Shown here piece after piece: positions 1-11,546 of a DNA stretch of 64,000 nucleotides (positions within the stretch are counted from its first letter, which is position 1; each line of letters opens with the position of its first letter). Where the stretch lies: positions 310,001 to 374,000 of the forward strand of contig JAIWND010000018.1 of NCBI GenBank assembly GCA_025330725.1, in the 5' to 3' direction. This stretch comes from Chlamydoabsidia padenii. Its lineage: Eukaryota > Mucoromycota > Mucoromycetes > Mucorales > Cunninghamellaceae. The position numbers and the translations under genes are program-made. Under the pieces are notes generated by a model. That model searched no databases. It saw nothing but the letters and a program-made list of their open reading frames with translations, and was not told where the DNA came from.

Positions 1-240
1 GGTACGGAAGTCTTCACCTTCGAATCCAGCAAAGGAGATTAATTTGACTTTAGGCGGGTAGATAGGTCCATTTGCCAACACAGTGTGTTCGGTCATCTTG
101 TTTTGAATTTCTTGTAATAGTTTGGAAGCTTGTATAGCTTGGTAGCGAAGTTTGTTTGTTTGAGGTAAGGGTCGTTGCCTTGGAATCTTGATTTGTTCAG
201 GTACTAGGTAGTACGGGGTTTGAATTTGAGAGTTATTGCT
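1..240 (-). CDS. gag-like retrotransposon fragment, cut by the window edge
   Basis: An 80-codon open frame on the minus strand has no stop from position 240 to the left edge; the stop TAA at 243-241 bounds it upstream. An internal ATG starts at 96 and is followed by MTEHTVLANGPIYPPKVKL and then a segment ending FAGFEGEDFRT. The frame lies directly downstream, in the minus sense, of a primer-binding-like 13-mer (275-263) and an LTR-like block, which is the normal place for gag. I did not recognise a specific gag domain, so the identity rests on position and on the open frame. The element would continue left of this window. Confidence 0.5.
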
Positions 241-262
241 TTAGTTTGACTTGATGTCCCCT

Positions 263-275
263 GTAGTGAGCACCA
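263..275 (-). other. primer-binding-site-like 13-mer, copy 1 of 4
   Basis: Read on the minus strand this is TGGTGCTCACTAC. The same 13-mer recurs at 518-530, 1363-1375 and 2010-2022, each time at the downstream edge of an LTR-like block. Retrotransposon primer-binding sites usually begin TGG because they pair with a tRNA 3' CCA end, so this fits a PBS. No matching tRNA was found in the window. Confidence 0.45.
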
Positions 276-294
276 AAATATGTTACGGCTAAAT

Positions 295-757
295 GTGTAT
301 GGATTTAGGTAACGTGGGTGTGTTTTTGTGGTTTTTGTGGTTTTATATGAGTGTTGTAGATATGTTATTATCTTTAGATAATGTAAATTTGCGTTTATAG
401 AGTCCAAATAGGAAATTCAGGAACCAGTCAAAGTGTGCTTGGTTCGGAGGTTAAATTGATTTTCTTTTCTCTCTTGTAGAGATGGATTGATTCAAGTAGA
501 TCGTTTGAGTTTAAAAAGTAGTGAGCACCAGAATATTTGTGGTTAATATTCAACCTTTGAAGTAAAATAATAAAATAAAATAAAGTCAAGACTTATAGTC
601 TGAAGTAATAAAATAAAAGACTTCTATATCAATGATAGAGTCAAAAACAAATCAAGTTTCTATATAGATGATAGAAACAAGGTAAAATAAGACAGTAGTT
701 TTGGTGGATCAAAGTCCTTTGTACTGAATTTTATATAAAAGGGTTGAGTAAATAATA
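295..757. repeat. direct repeat, left copy (about 460 bp, offset 844)
   Basis: This block and 1139-1602 are nearly identical, beginning GTGTATGGATTTAGGTAAC and running through the leader, the PBS-like 13-mer and most of the LTR. Differences are small: a few substitutions, one-base indels in T or A runs and a short indel near 330. Such a long, near-identical pair implies a recent duplication or two insertions of the same element. Confidence 0.85.
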
Positions 758-1035
758 TATTATACTTATAAACTAAAGAAGAATAAATTGTGGGGAAAGA
801 TGGGGTATTTATACTAAATTATGAAATAAGGGGTAATTATATGTAAGGGGGCGGTCATTGCGGTGAGTACGGTAGAAAATGTGAAGACAGTAAGTGCGGC
901 AAAAAAATTATGAAATAAGGGGTAATTATATGTAAGGGGGCGGTCATTGCGGTGAGTACGGTAGAAAATGTGAAGACAGTAAGTGCGGCAAAAAAATTAT
1001 GAGAAGCCAAAAAAAAATATAGATTAAAAAAAATA
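531..1035 (-). mobile_element. LTR-like block A
   Basis: On the minus strand the block starts just after the stop codon of a pol-end-like fragment (TAA at 1042-1040). It contains a TATA-like promoter (AGTATAAATACCCC, near 820-806) and ends next to the PBS-like 13-mer at 530-518. The same order occurs in blocks B and C. Exact ends are uncertain because TG/CA termini and target-site duplications were not resolved. An 89-bp tandem duplication lies inside it. Confidence 0.6.
816..993. repeat. 89-bp tandem duplication inside LTR-like block A
   Basis: Two identical 89-bp copies lie head to tail (816-904 and 905-993), each starting AAATTATGAAATAAGG. A third copy begins at about 990 but diverges after some 12 bases. 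The corresponding place in block B has no such duplication, so this happened after the blocks separated. Confidence 0.9.
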
Positions 1036-1039
1036 TAGA

Positions 1040-1105
1040 TTATTGGGTCGCCCAACCCAAAGCAGCACTAACGCCAAAGATGGCTTGCAGGAAATCGTCC
1101 ATATT
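1040..1105 (-). pseudogene. retrotransposon pol-end-like fragment 1
   Basis: The minus strand reads MDDFLQAIFGVSAALGWATQ then TAA at 1042-1040. A diverged copy sits at 1866-1804 and ends in ALGWALE plus stop. Both lie directly upstream (minus sense) of an LTR-like block, as the 3' end of an internal retrotransposon ORF would. Upstream of each, the frame joins leader sequence directly, so the internal region has been lost by deletion. The protein family was not identified. Confidence 0.45.
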
Positions 1106-1138
1106 AGGCCCGAAATTTTGAGCCTGAGGCTCAACAAT

Positions 1139-1602
1139 GTGTATGGATTTAGGTAACGTGGGTGTGTTTTTGTGGTTTTTGTGTTTTTATATGAGTGTTG
1201 TAGATATGTTATTATCTTTAGATAATGTAAATTTGCGTTTATAGAGTCCAAATAGGAAATTCAGGAACCAGTCAAAGTGTGCTTGGTTCGGAGGTTAAAT
1301 TGATTTTCTTTTTCTCTCTTGTAGTGATGGATTGATTCAAGTAGATCGTTTGAGTTTAAAAAGTAGTGAGCACCAGAATATTTGTGGTTAATATTCAACC
1401 TTTGAAGTAAAATAATAAAATAAAATAAAGTCAAGACTTATAGTCTGAAGTAATAAAATAAAGGACTTCTATATCAATGATAGAGTCAAAAACAAACCAA
1501 GTTTCTATATAGATGATAGAAACAAGGTAAAATAAGACAGTAGTTTGGTGGATCAAAGTCCTTTGTACTGAATTTTTATATAAAAGGGTTGAGTTAAAAA
1601 TA
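1139..1602. repeat. direct repeat, right copy (partner of 295-757)
   Basis: Near-identical copy of 295-757, offset 844 bp, covering leader, PBS-like 13-mer (1363-1375) and most of LTR-like block B. The sequence flanking each copy differs. Confidence 0.85.
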
Positions 1603-1803
1603 TATGATAAGATATATAAAACTTATAACTTATATAAAAACTAAAGAAAAAAATAAAAATTGTGGAAAAGAAAAGTGGGGTATTTATACTAGTTTGAAGG
1701 CAGTAACGTGATGACAAGTGTAAGGGGCGAGAATATGGTGCATATGTGTGGCGTGTAAGGGGGAGACACTTGTAAGGGGAGCGAGAAAATATTACAATTA
1801 AGA
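1376..1803 (-). mobile_element. LTR-like block B
   Basis: This block has the same order as block A: pol-end-like stop at 1806-1804, TATA-like AGTATAAATACCCC near 1690-1677, then the PBS-like 13-mer at 1375-1363. Its 3' two thirds are nearly identical to block A, while the 5' third is quite different. That suggests exchange between related subfamilies. Confidence 0.6.
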
Positions 1804-1866
1804 CTATTCCAATGCCCAACCCAAGGTCGAACTAATCCCAAAGATGGCATTGAGAAACTGATCCAT
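1804..1866 (-). pseudogene. retrotransposon pol-end-like fragment 2
   Basis: The minus strand reads MDQFLNAIFGISSTLGWALE then TAG at 1806-1804. It matches fragment 1 at about two thirds of residues, which supports past coding function. Upstream (minus) it joins a leader and PBS-like 13-mer with no room for gag or pol, so this element is internally deleted. Confidence 0.45.
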
Positions 1867-2009
1867 AGCGGAGTCCAAAATTTGCTAAGGTCTTGTCTCA
1901 ACAATACGGCTTGTTACGGCTAATTCTGGGAGAGTAGGGTGTGTTGGGGCTATAACTGGTTGTTGTTATGGCAACAAAGGTAATAAAAGTAAGTTTGTTT
2001 TGTAAAAGA

Positions 2010-2530
2010 GTAGTGAGCACCAGAATCTTTTTGATAAGATTCAACCTTTGAGATGTACTTGAATGTACTTGTTAAATAAGAGAGAGAGAAAAAAAGAGAA
2101 TCCCAATTTGGAGAGCGGGATTTAAAAGTAAAAATAGATGTCGATCTTGAACCAAAGTAAGATCAAATAAGACAGTAGTTACGCTTGTAAGGTAACTGTG
2201 AATAAGACAAATGGCAATGGTAAAGCCAATAAAAGTAGATCTTGTATCAAAATAAGACCACAAAAGACAAAGTTATACTTGCTAAGTAACTTGATAGACA
2301 AAGTAAATAATCAAAGAGATAAGCTCTTTGTTAAGTTTTTTGTAATGAGAAACTGAATTATTAAAAAAACTAAAGATTTAAAAAAGATGAATGGAGAGAT
2401 GAGGTATTTATACTAAATGGATAGTGTTAAGAGAAAAAGTGGAATAAAATCCATAAATTAAGGTAAATAATGGTAGTTTTAAAAGTGACAAAATATGCCA
2501 GATAACAGGCAAAATGTGGTCGTTTGTCAG
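2010..2530 (-). mobile_element. LTR-like block C with PBS-like 13-mer
   Basis: The PBS-like 13-mer is at 2022-2010, and a TATA-like AGTATAAATACCTC lies near 2420-2405 on the minus strand. Apart from the TATA region and the terminal part next to the PBS, the body differs from blocks A and B and is related to the fragment at 3060-3400. It therefore represents a second subfamily. Confidence 0.55.
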
Positions 2531-2629
2531 GGTTCAGGACTAGGGTCAGGAGTAAGGTAACAAACCTTTCCCTTCGCCCAAAAATCACGTAAATTGAACT
2601 CCTGATAGACTTCGAAAGAACAAACTTAT

Positions 2630-2870
2630 TGCAAACCCCGCTTGAATCTTAAGAGAGCTCTACTGCCTCAATGGACAAGTGATGCTAATGACAAAAGTGA
2701 CCATGAGCATTCCTTAGCCTATTTTCAACAAAGTTTACATAATGGCCATTGTACCAAATACCTTGTATGGAGTAGTATAGCCTCAAGATCGGTTTACCCG
2801 GGCTTTTGTAAAAAAAAGTTGCAGAATGAAAATTGACACAGAAGTCCAAACTTACTTCAAAACCCGCTTA
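2630..2870 (+). repeat. dispersed copy of the 240-bp repeat unit
   Basis: This segment has the landmarks of the tandem units at 31.6-32.3 kb: a CAAACCCCGC-type edge at about 2633, then GAGCTCTACTGCCTCAATGG, then GATGCTAATGACAAAAGTGACC, and TTCAAAACCCGC at 2856-2867 near the far edge. Identity outside these landmarks is low. An open frame of 64 codons overlaps it, but I see nothing coding in it. Confidence 0.6.
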
Positions 2871-3059
2871 CTCTCGCCTGGAATCTTACGATAGATATTG
2901 TATGTAAATAATAACTAAAACTTGATTTTGGTCATTGCAAAAAAATAGATCATGGTCAGGGTGACGATGAACTAGGTGGTAGCGAGGGTTTGATTTTCAT
3001 TCACCGATTAACATTTAATATTGACCAAGGTCAAGGATCTCATTCCCAATACTTTTGAT

Positions 3060-3400
3060 CCCACTTTGGAAAGCGGGACTTGAAAAAAGGATAAAAGTAG
3101 ATCATGAACCGAAGCAAGATCGACAAAGACAATAGTTACGCTTGTAAGGTAAGACAGATGGCAATAGTAAAGCTAATAAAAGAGAATCTTATATCAAAAA
3201 AAAAAAAAGAACACAAAAGACAAAGTTACGCTTGATAAGTAACTTGCTAGACAAAGTAAATAGTAAGAGAGAAAAGTTCTTGTTAAGTTTTTGTTCTTGT
3301 AAAACTAAAGAGAAGTGAAAAAAAAGTGGATGGAGGGAGAGGTAGTTATACCAGTCAAATAATAAAGTTGGGTCATGGATCAAATAAATATAAAGCTGGG
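3060..3400 (-). mobile_element. LTR fragment D (solo, diverged)
   Basis: This stretch resembles 2105-2420 in block C, sharing GCTTGTAAGGTAA, the ATGGCAATRGTAAAGC stretch and AAGTTAYRCTTG. A degenerate TATA-like GGTATAACTACC is on the minus strand near 3355. No coding sequence or PBS-like 13-mer is attached, so it looks like an old solo LTR. Confidence 0.5.
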
Positions 3401-3429
3401 TTCATGGAGCAAAATGGTTTAAAGTGCGA

Positions 3430-4460
3430 TTAATCCCCCTTCTGGACGATTTATATTTCGGCCTCTCTCTTCCACTTTCTGACTCTCGAGGACAAGGTAA
3501 CGAAGAAACTATTGATTAAACGGCCACATTAACTCTGTTTTTAACTCTTTTATGCTTTATTCTCTTTTGCAAGTAGTTGATGGGTTGGTTCATATCGATA
3601 CAAAACACACTAGGTAAAAAGAAAAGACTACCATTGTTGGACTAACTTGGTTCCTTTGTTTGATTGACTCTCCCAAGCTCAACTTGACAAATCAAATCAA
3701 GATGACGAAATCACTAGTCTAGGTCTATCTGGGGGCTCACTTGTAAGTAATTCATCTTCCTCTTCCACACATATATAATCGTCTCTCTCTGTCTCTTCTC
3801 TTATCCATAGTTGCGACTGATTCAAGTAATGATAAAAGATACAACGACAACAACATTTTTATTGCGATTACAATGCGTACCTTGATGAACGACCGAGGAC
3901 ACAGTTACGAACAAAGGAAGCAACAGAAACGAATTCGACCTTGACAAACAATACTGTCATCAGCTACTTGCCGCAATCACTATACAACAAGGAAACACAC
4001 TATGGTTGATCTGGGTGACTATGAACTATTCGATCATATCAATATAAAGAAAACCAGGCATCTGTTCTTGACCAGCATCAACAAGCGTAGCCAATATGAC
4101 CCGTCAACTACAAAAGGAAAACAAGATAACAAACAGAAATATATCTTATTCATATCATCCCCTATTAGTATAGTGTCCAGTTTAACTTTTTATATGAAGC
4201 CTAATAAAACTCTTATTTTATGATGTATGCAATACAACCACCCCGATACGATGCTGTATTCATGCAATGCTAATGATGTGTGATATGTCTTCTCATAGAT
4301 CACAAGTGGGTTTCGGTGATCGGAGCTTGACGGTGGATGGTTTCTATTTTCGGTGTATTCTCACCGTTTCTTGTACAACCATTCTAGTTTTCCCCGAAAG
4401 ATTAGAACCGAACGGCGACTATCTTTCGAATAAGGAAACTTCGCCACATACCCTCAAATC
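3430..4460. other. intergenic, with a possible short spliced ORF
   Basis: No recognised gene lies here. A three-exon frame can be drawn on the plus strand (3552-3613, then about 3722-3741, then about 3811-3930) giving roughly 70 residues that end in an RKQQKRIRP-like basic tail. The second intron looks good (GTAAGTAATTC to ATCCATAG), but the first is poor. The short open frame at 4002-4223 has nothing to support it. I treat the stretch as noncoding or an untranslated transcript. Confidence 0.2.
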
Positions 4461-4469
4461 ATATAAAAA
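4461..4469 (+). promoter_or_regulatory. TATA box for the VC0807-like gene
   Basis: ATATAAAAAG lies 60-68 bases upstream of the ATG at 4529 in an otherwise non-TATA-rich stretch, a normal spacing for a short fungal leader. Confidence 0.55.
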
Positions 4470-4528
4470 GACGTTCTCTTTTTGTCCTTCAGATCACTTG
4501 TTTATTCATATCAACAATAAAAAAGACA

Positions 4529-5624
4529 ATGAGCACAGTAGCAGACAACAAAACTCTAGGGAAAGATTACAACTCCATCAACAATGAGCAATTCAAATCC
4601 CGCACTTCCTCTTCCTCTTCAACAAACGACGATATTGAGAACACATCAAACAAGGACGGTGTCGATCCAATGACAGGAGGATTGTTTCGCACTCCTGAGG
4701 AAAAGAGACGATTTATAAAGCAGCAGCTTTTATCAGTAGGATTACTATTATTCATCGATGTTGGCTTACCCCTGGCGATTTATTATGTAATGAAGATGTA
4801 TGTCAGTATCCTGGTGGCCTTGATTTTATCCGGTGTTCCTCCATTCATCAACGTCATAGTCAAATTCATCAGGAATAGAAAAGTGGATGCCCTTGGTTGT
4901 ATCTTTGTCTTTTCCTATGTTCTTTCTGGTATTCTGTCTATCATCAGTGGTAAAGCTCCCCTCACAGAAAAAAAAAGAGAAAGTCGGGATTTGAACTTCG
5001 ATCTAACATAATCTCAACTTTTTTTTTTTTTGCGTTAAAGGTGATGTACGACTTGCCCTTCTACGAGACTCGACTGTCACTTGTGTGATCGCTTGTGCCT
5101 TTTTAATCACCCTCATACCAATCAAGACCAAATGGTTTGACCTCAGACCATTGACTTATATCATCGCCCAGAGTTTTGTATCAGAGCTTCCCCCTGTCCG
5201 CTGGGTTGACAAGGACGGGCAAGATCAGGAACAGCCACTTTTGGAATTCTTGTGGCACCATGTCCAACTGTTCCGCTTGCACAACTATGTAATGACTTTT
5301 CTTTGGGGTTTCTTCTTGATGGCCGAATTCATCACCAAGTTATTGATGATCAAGAGTACCATGTCTGTGGACAATATTGTGTGGATTTCAAATGTGATTG
5401 TCATCGCGGTGGTATGTTTACTATCTACGATCAGCTCGATAGGAAGTACGATTGTGCAAAAGCGAGCTAAAAAGTACACTATAGAGTGGAGAAAGGAAAA
5501 TGATTATGCGGAAATGTACAAATCAAATCAAGTCAATGATCCTACTGCTGGGTTGGACCAACAGAATAGCATTGATAAACCAAAGCCAGTGATCACCGCT
5601 GAAAGCACGCCCCAGTTAGTATAG
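4529..5624 (+). CDS. VC0807-like multi-pass membrane protein
   Basis: Two exons, 4529-4949 and 5041-5624, give 334 residues; the intron (donor GTAAAG, acceptor TTAAAG) splits a glycine codon. Residues 1-60 are polar and serine-rich (cytosolic tail). The next part has hydrophobic segments with ILSGVPPFINVIVKFIRNRK followed by VDALG. The second exon opens GDVRLALLRDSTVTCVIACA and continues with more membrane segments. The ordered pattern SG-PP, RR-VDAL, then GD-RL-L-RDS matches the bacterial VC0807 family (resembling septation-protein-A-like membrane proteins) as I remember it; function is unknown. The tail after about residue 270 is polar. AATAAA at 5707 is a likely polyadenylation signal. Family assignment is moderately sure. 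Confidence 0.75.
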
Positions 5625-5925
5625 ATTATACAAAGGCACAACTATGTATTTTTTTTCTTTTTAATACCTTTTATGAACATGACATTGTATTAGAGCTGTA
5701 TTTTATAATAAACATATAAATTTGATATATCCCATTTATCGTTTCAAAAGGCAAATCACCAATATGCAGTGGGGGGAGGAGAGGCGGGCTTAGATTGACT
5801 GCCAGGTCATTTTGATCTCCGTTCCAATTTTCTCTCTTTTTCTTTTTGGCTCTTCTTTTTCCTCTTCTTTACATTTTGATCATAATTACTCCTTTACAGC
5901 TTATGCTTTTACTTCCCTTGTGCTG

Positions 5926-7959
5926 ATGACTTCAAACCGTAGACAAAGTGCAGGACATGGTGAGGAATTGTTTGAATTTGTTGATTATACCTCTGTCTCC
6001 AACTTTGAACGACTAGTGACCTCGATTGAAGAAGTACTGCTATCCTGGGGCGTCAAGGACAATTCCTATGGTGTGTTCTCCGACGATATGCTAACGATGG
6101 TACCGAATAAACTGCCCACTTCATCAACTCCTTTTGAATACTCAAGACAAGAATCTGTATCGGTTGGAACGGAAACTTACAAACTGACCTATCACTGCCA
6201 TCCACATGCTGCTTTGGACTCGACCTCATCAACATTGCCCCTTTTGTTGGACAACTTTTACCAATATGAAGCACCCCTCAGCTCTGTTGAAACAAGCAGA
6301 ATGTTTCATCCTATTCATCGGTGGACTGGCCTAGGTCGATTCTTTACTTTGGCCCCTGTGTCTGATTCCATAAAGTCCAAATTGTTTGCCTCCTCCAAAG
6401 TGAACGTCGACATTCATCAAGCCAAGTTGTTATTATCGGCTGGTGCCATTGCCTTTAGTAACGTCCATTGCTTGGTGCCGGTGTTTATATCGGTGGGTCA
6501 AGCACGATACAGCAGCTACACGGGATATATGCTTCAGCACGATGGTAAAATGGATTTGGAAGTGCGATTCAACTCTTCGGTGATATCATCTCCTCCGCCT
6601 CATTGTCACATGAGTGGCCTACAGGAGGTCTTTATACGGAATTTGAACGCCAATCGATTTGACAATGGTAACTACACAAACTTGTATAAACAAAGAAAGA
6701 TTAGATATGTCAACTTACTCTCTCTCTCTCTCTCTCTTTTCTTTTTAATAGGTCTCCCTCCTCTGGCATCAACAGAGAAACGCAACATTCTAAAAGGTGC
6801 GGTATTCACCTACAATTTAAAGAACTGGTTTAACGAAAATTGGAAACAATGGGATGAAGATGATGACGAAGAATGCGACAACGGTATAGGCAATAGTGAT
6901 GAAAATCAAGACAGGGACCAATTAATCGCAAAAGCACGGACTTCTTTTACTGGCCACATTCTCCGAACCACTGACTGGAACGACACTTTATCGGACACAC
7001 TCACTTTACCAACTCTACCATTCGGGCCCTACAACGATCCTCTACGAACAATGACACTCAATGCTATTTTTCCACTCGGGAGCGATACAGCAAATCGATA
7101 TATTGACGATGCCGTACACAGCAATATGGACGCCCTCACCGCGGACTTTTGGGAACTCACCTGCGAATTTGCGCCATCATCACAACAACGTGCATTTCTG
7201 TCAACATTGATCGACAAGGCAATATCATCATGGGTGAAGGATCCTTCTAATCGCGACTACTTGGCACCCTTTGATTCCAACAACAACATCAACAATACCA
7301 TGGGGGATGATTCACCCACGGACAATGGCACAACTGGACTCGTGCGAAATATACTACACGCCATGAGCAATAATAATCGAAATGGGGGATCAATGGTACA
7401 TGGCGGGAATCAAATCGCCGTTGTTAAATCTGATCAGGTGGAAACCATCATGAATGCATTATTCAACAAATCGTCATCGTCACATTTAGAGGATAGCGAC
7501 ATGCTGGCGGACAATAACAACGACAACAGCACATCGTCGGATTTTATCAAGGTACGGAACGCCAATAGTGATCTCTCGGTTTATACCTCTTGCGCTCTTG
7601 GTTTACGACTGAAGCATGGTGCATCGGTGCCTTGGAAATCATTTTTATGGAACTTGGTGGTGTATCAATTGGACGCATTACAGGATATGAACAAAGGTGG
7701 TGGCTATGGTACTGCAGCAGGGCTGACTTCTTCTTCTTCTTCTTCTTCATATATGGGATTCCTCAGGGTGTTATGGATTGAAATTGTTCGACAGATTAGG
7801 TGGCATTGGGAAAATCTCATACCTATACCAAATGTTGATCCTTACCTTTATCGACAATCCACTACAAGCAAATCTAAACAAGGATCTCAACAATATGGAT
7901 GTACCATTGGGATCGATCTCAGTTACAACATTGTAAGTTTAAAAAAAAGTATTGGCGAT

Positions 7960-8007
<48 letters not shown>

Positions 8008-10110
8008 TCATACTCTTTTTTTTTATGCATCTAGTTACATCAAAAGTTGGCAATGATCAATTGTTGTATTCATCAAAGTAACAAGCAATCACCAAAGGAT
8101 GACAATCACTCAACATCCAATCGTAAAAATATTTCGTCCTTATTTGATGATATGCATGATGCCAGGGCAACAACTACCGACAAATCAAGGACGGATAAAT
8201 ACAATGATCAACTGGGATTATCGGCAGACTTGGACTCTCCCGTATCAATCAATGTAAAAGTAAAATATATCTCATGGATCTTCGAGCCACTCACTTTTTA
8301 TTTTGAACAGGATGATGATGGTGATGATAAAGCAATGCGTTGTGACACAAATTCTGATATCAGTGAAGGGGAACTCTTTTTTGATTCCGTGGACAATCTC
8401 GACAAAACCATAGTGATCGACGCACCAATAGACTCTCACCTACAAGCCGAAGATACGACAATGAATCAAGACATCCACGACAATCATCAACATCTGGTTC
8501 GACCATCTTCCTATACATCTTCAATATCCGATGTTTCTGAACTAGCACATTCCGCCTCCATGCAAGAATCTTTTGTGGGACTGAATTACTCAACCAGCGC
8601 AGAATCCGATCCTTGTCAACACGTGCCCAGTAACTTTGGCGATATAGATGATTGGTCGAATGGGATCAACAGGGCAGCAGAAATACAAGATCCAAATGCA
8701 TTTGAAGGGCGAAGTCATCAACATGAATCTATCATGCTACTGAAAACAAACGCTCCATTATGGATTCCAGTCACACAGGTAAATTAGACTAAACAAACTG
8801 AAAAAGATGGAATAACTCATCTTGTTTTTTTATATATTAGAATCCCGGGTTTATGACTGAAGATATGATTCAACAACAGGCAGATGTGTTTGAAAGTTTG
8901 GGGACTTCTGACAATGCTACTCAAATACGCGCGAAACTGCAATCGGCTCAACTTTATTCAGGTAAAAGAATGTGATGATGACAAGTATATTTGAGGATTA
9001 ACACCAGTTCTCCCCTTTCTATTTTAATCATAGACATGCAGGCATTCAAGGCGGCAAATCCATACGCAGTACTGGAGGATTTTGTACGATGGCATTCCCC
9101 AAAGGACTGGATTGATAAAAGCAACGACTCTTCATCACATGGATGCCTCAGCGCACGGATGTCAGAACCCACCAATATTTGGCAGGAATTATGGAAGGTA
9201 GAAGTTATAATAGGGAAACACTGTATCAATGGAATGACTTACCCTTCTCTTTCTTAGTGCTCACGAAGAATCCCGGCCTCAAGACAACGATCATTATTTA
9301 ACCTCAATTCCGAAGGTGAAAAAGCATTACACTATCTCGAATCGCTGTCTATACACGACGTCTTTGCATTGTAAGTGTCATCCAACATCATGATTCATCA
9401 CTTAATGACCATTTGGTTTGCTATAATAGATTAATACCGACCATGGGCATGGTTATGTATGATACCCTTGTCACTCACCCCATTGTAAAATACATTCGCC
9501 CTGTCACCTTGGGAATCAACAAACTAGCCAATGAACTGATCAATTACCCCTGGGATGCACTTAGGTAAGCAGAAAAAAGGGATCCAATCAATTCTGTCTG
9601 TGCTAATATTTCTTTTTGTATCATTGTATAGAAATGGTACCTGTAGCTTTGAAGACATTATATCTAGAATCAAGAAAGAAGAATCCTTCATGTGTAATGC
9701 CATCTCTTTACTCCGAAAAGTAAGTTTTTTGATTGTTACTGGAACCATGATAACTAACCCCCCCCTTTCTTGTGTGTGTGTGTGTGTTTAGTTCCCTAAA
9801 CAATATGATCTTGTGGAAAGACTCGTTATAAATCCTCGAACTCGGATTAAAGAAGGTGATGAACGAACATCAGTATTTAACTTGTTTAAAAACGAATGTA
9901 AGTAATGATCCTCCCTCATGCATGATTCTAATCAGAAACCTTTGTGCAATAGACGGTGTCATATCTAAACCATCCTATAAAGAATATGTGTTTTATATTA
10001 ATAGCTCATCTAGTATAGATAACCCTTTACCCCATAGACAATATGTTTTATTGAAGGACAATGAACTTCGATTATTGGATATGTACAGTGTAGATGGACG
10101 GTATATATAA
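5926..10110 (+). CDS. RAB3GAP1: Rab3 GTPase-activating protein catalytic subunit
   Basis: Catalytic half of the RAB3GAP complex, which acts on Rab GTPases in membrane traffic, ER shape and autophagy in other eukaryotes. Exons: 5926-6667, 6752-7932, 8035-8253, 8311-8778, 8841-8961, 9034-9197, 9258-9370, 9430-9564, 9632-9719, 9792-9897, 9953-10110 (1164 residues). Family landmarks appear in order: FEFVDYTSVSNFERLVTSIEE at the N-terminus, LPFGPYNDPLRTM, LHQKLAMINCCI, WIPVTQ, MTEDMIQQQADVFESLGTS, FKAANPYAVLEDFVRWHSP, LSARMSEPTNIW (the human catalytic arginine lies in LSARM, from memory) and a C-terminal EYVFYINS block. An ATG at 5812 is in frame, but its extension reads like translated leader; 5926 is chosen because the family motif follows. 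The 57-nt intron at 8254-8310 is in frame and could be retained (1183 residues). Intron 2 carries 38 T. Confidence 0.93.
7963..8000 (+). repeat. poly(T) run of 38 in RAB3GAP1 intron 2
   Basis: Uninterrupted T on the sense strand, 34 bases upstream of the acceptor CTAG at 8031-8034. Confidence 0.9.

Positions 10111-11546
<1,436 letters not shown>

Noticed and set aside
4267..4587. 106-codon plus-strand open frame overlapping the VC0807-like start
   Set aside because: It overlaps the TATA box and first exon of a better-supported gene in another frame and shows no family features.
5812..5925. Upstream in-frame ATG extending RAB3GAP1 by 38 residues
   Set aside because: The extension is Phe/Ser-rich like a translated pyrimidine-rich leader, and the family N-terminus begins soon after ATG 5926.
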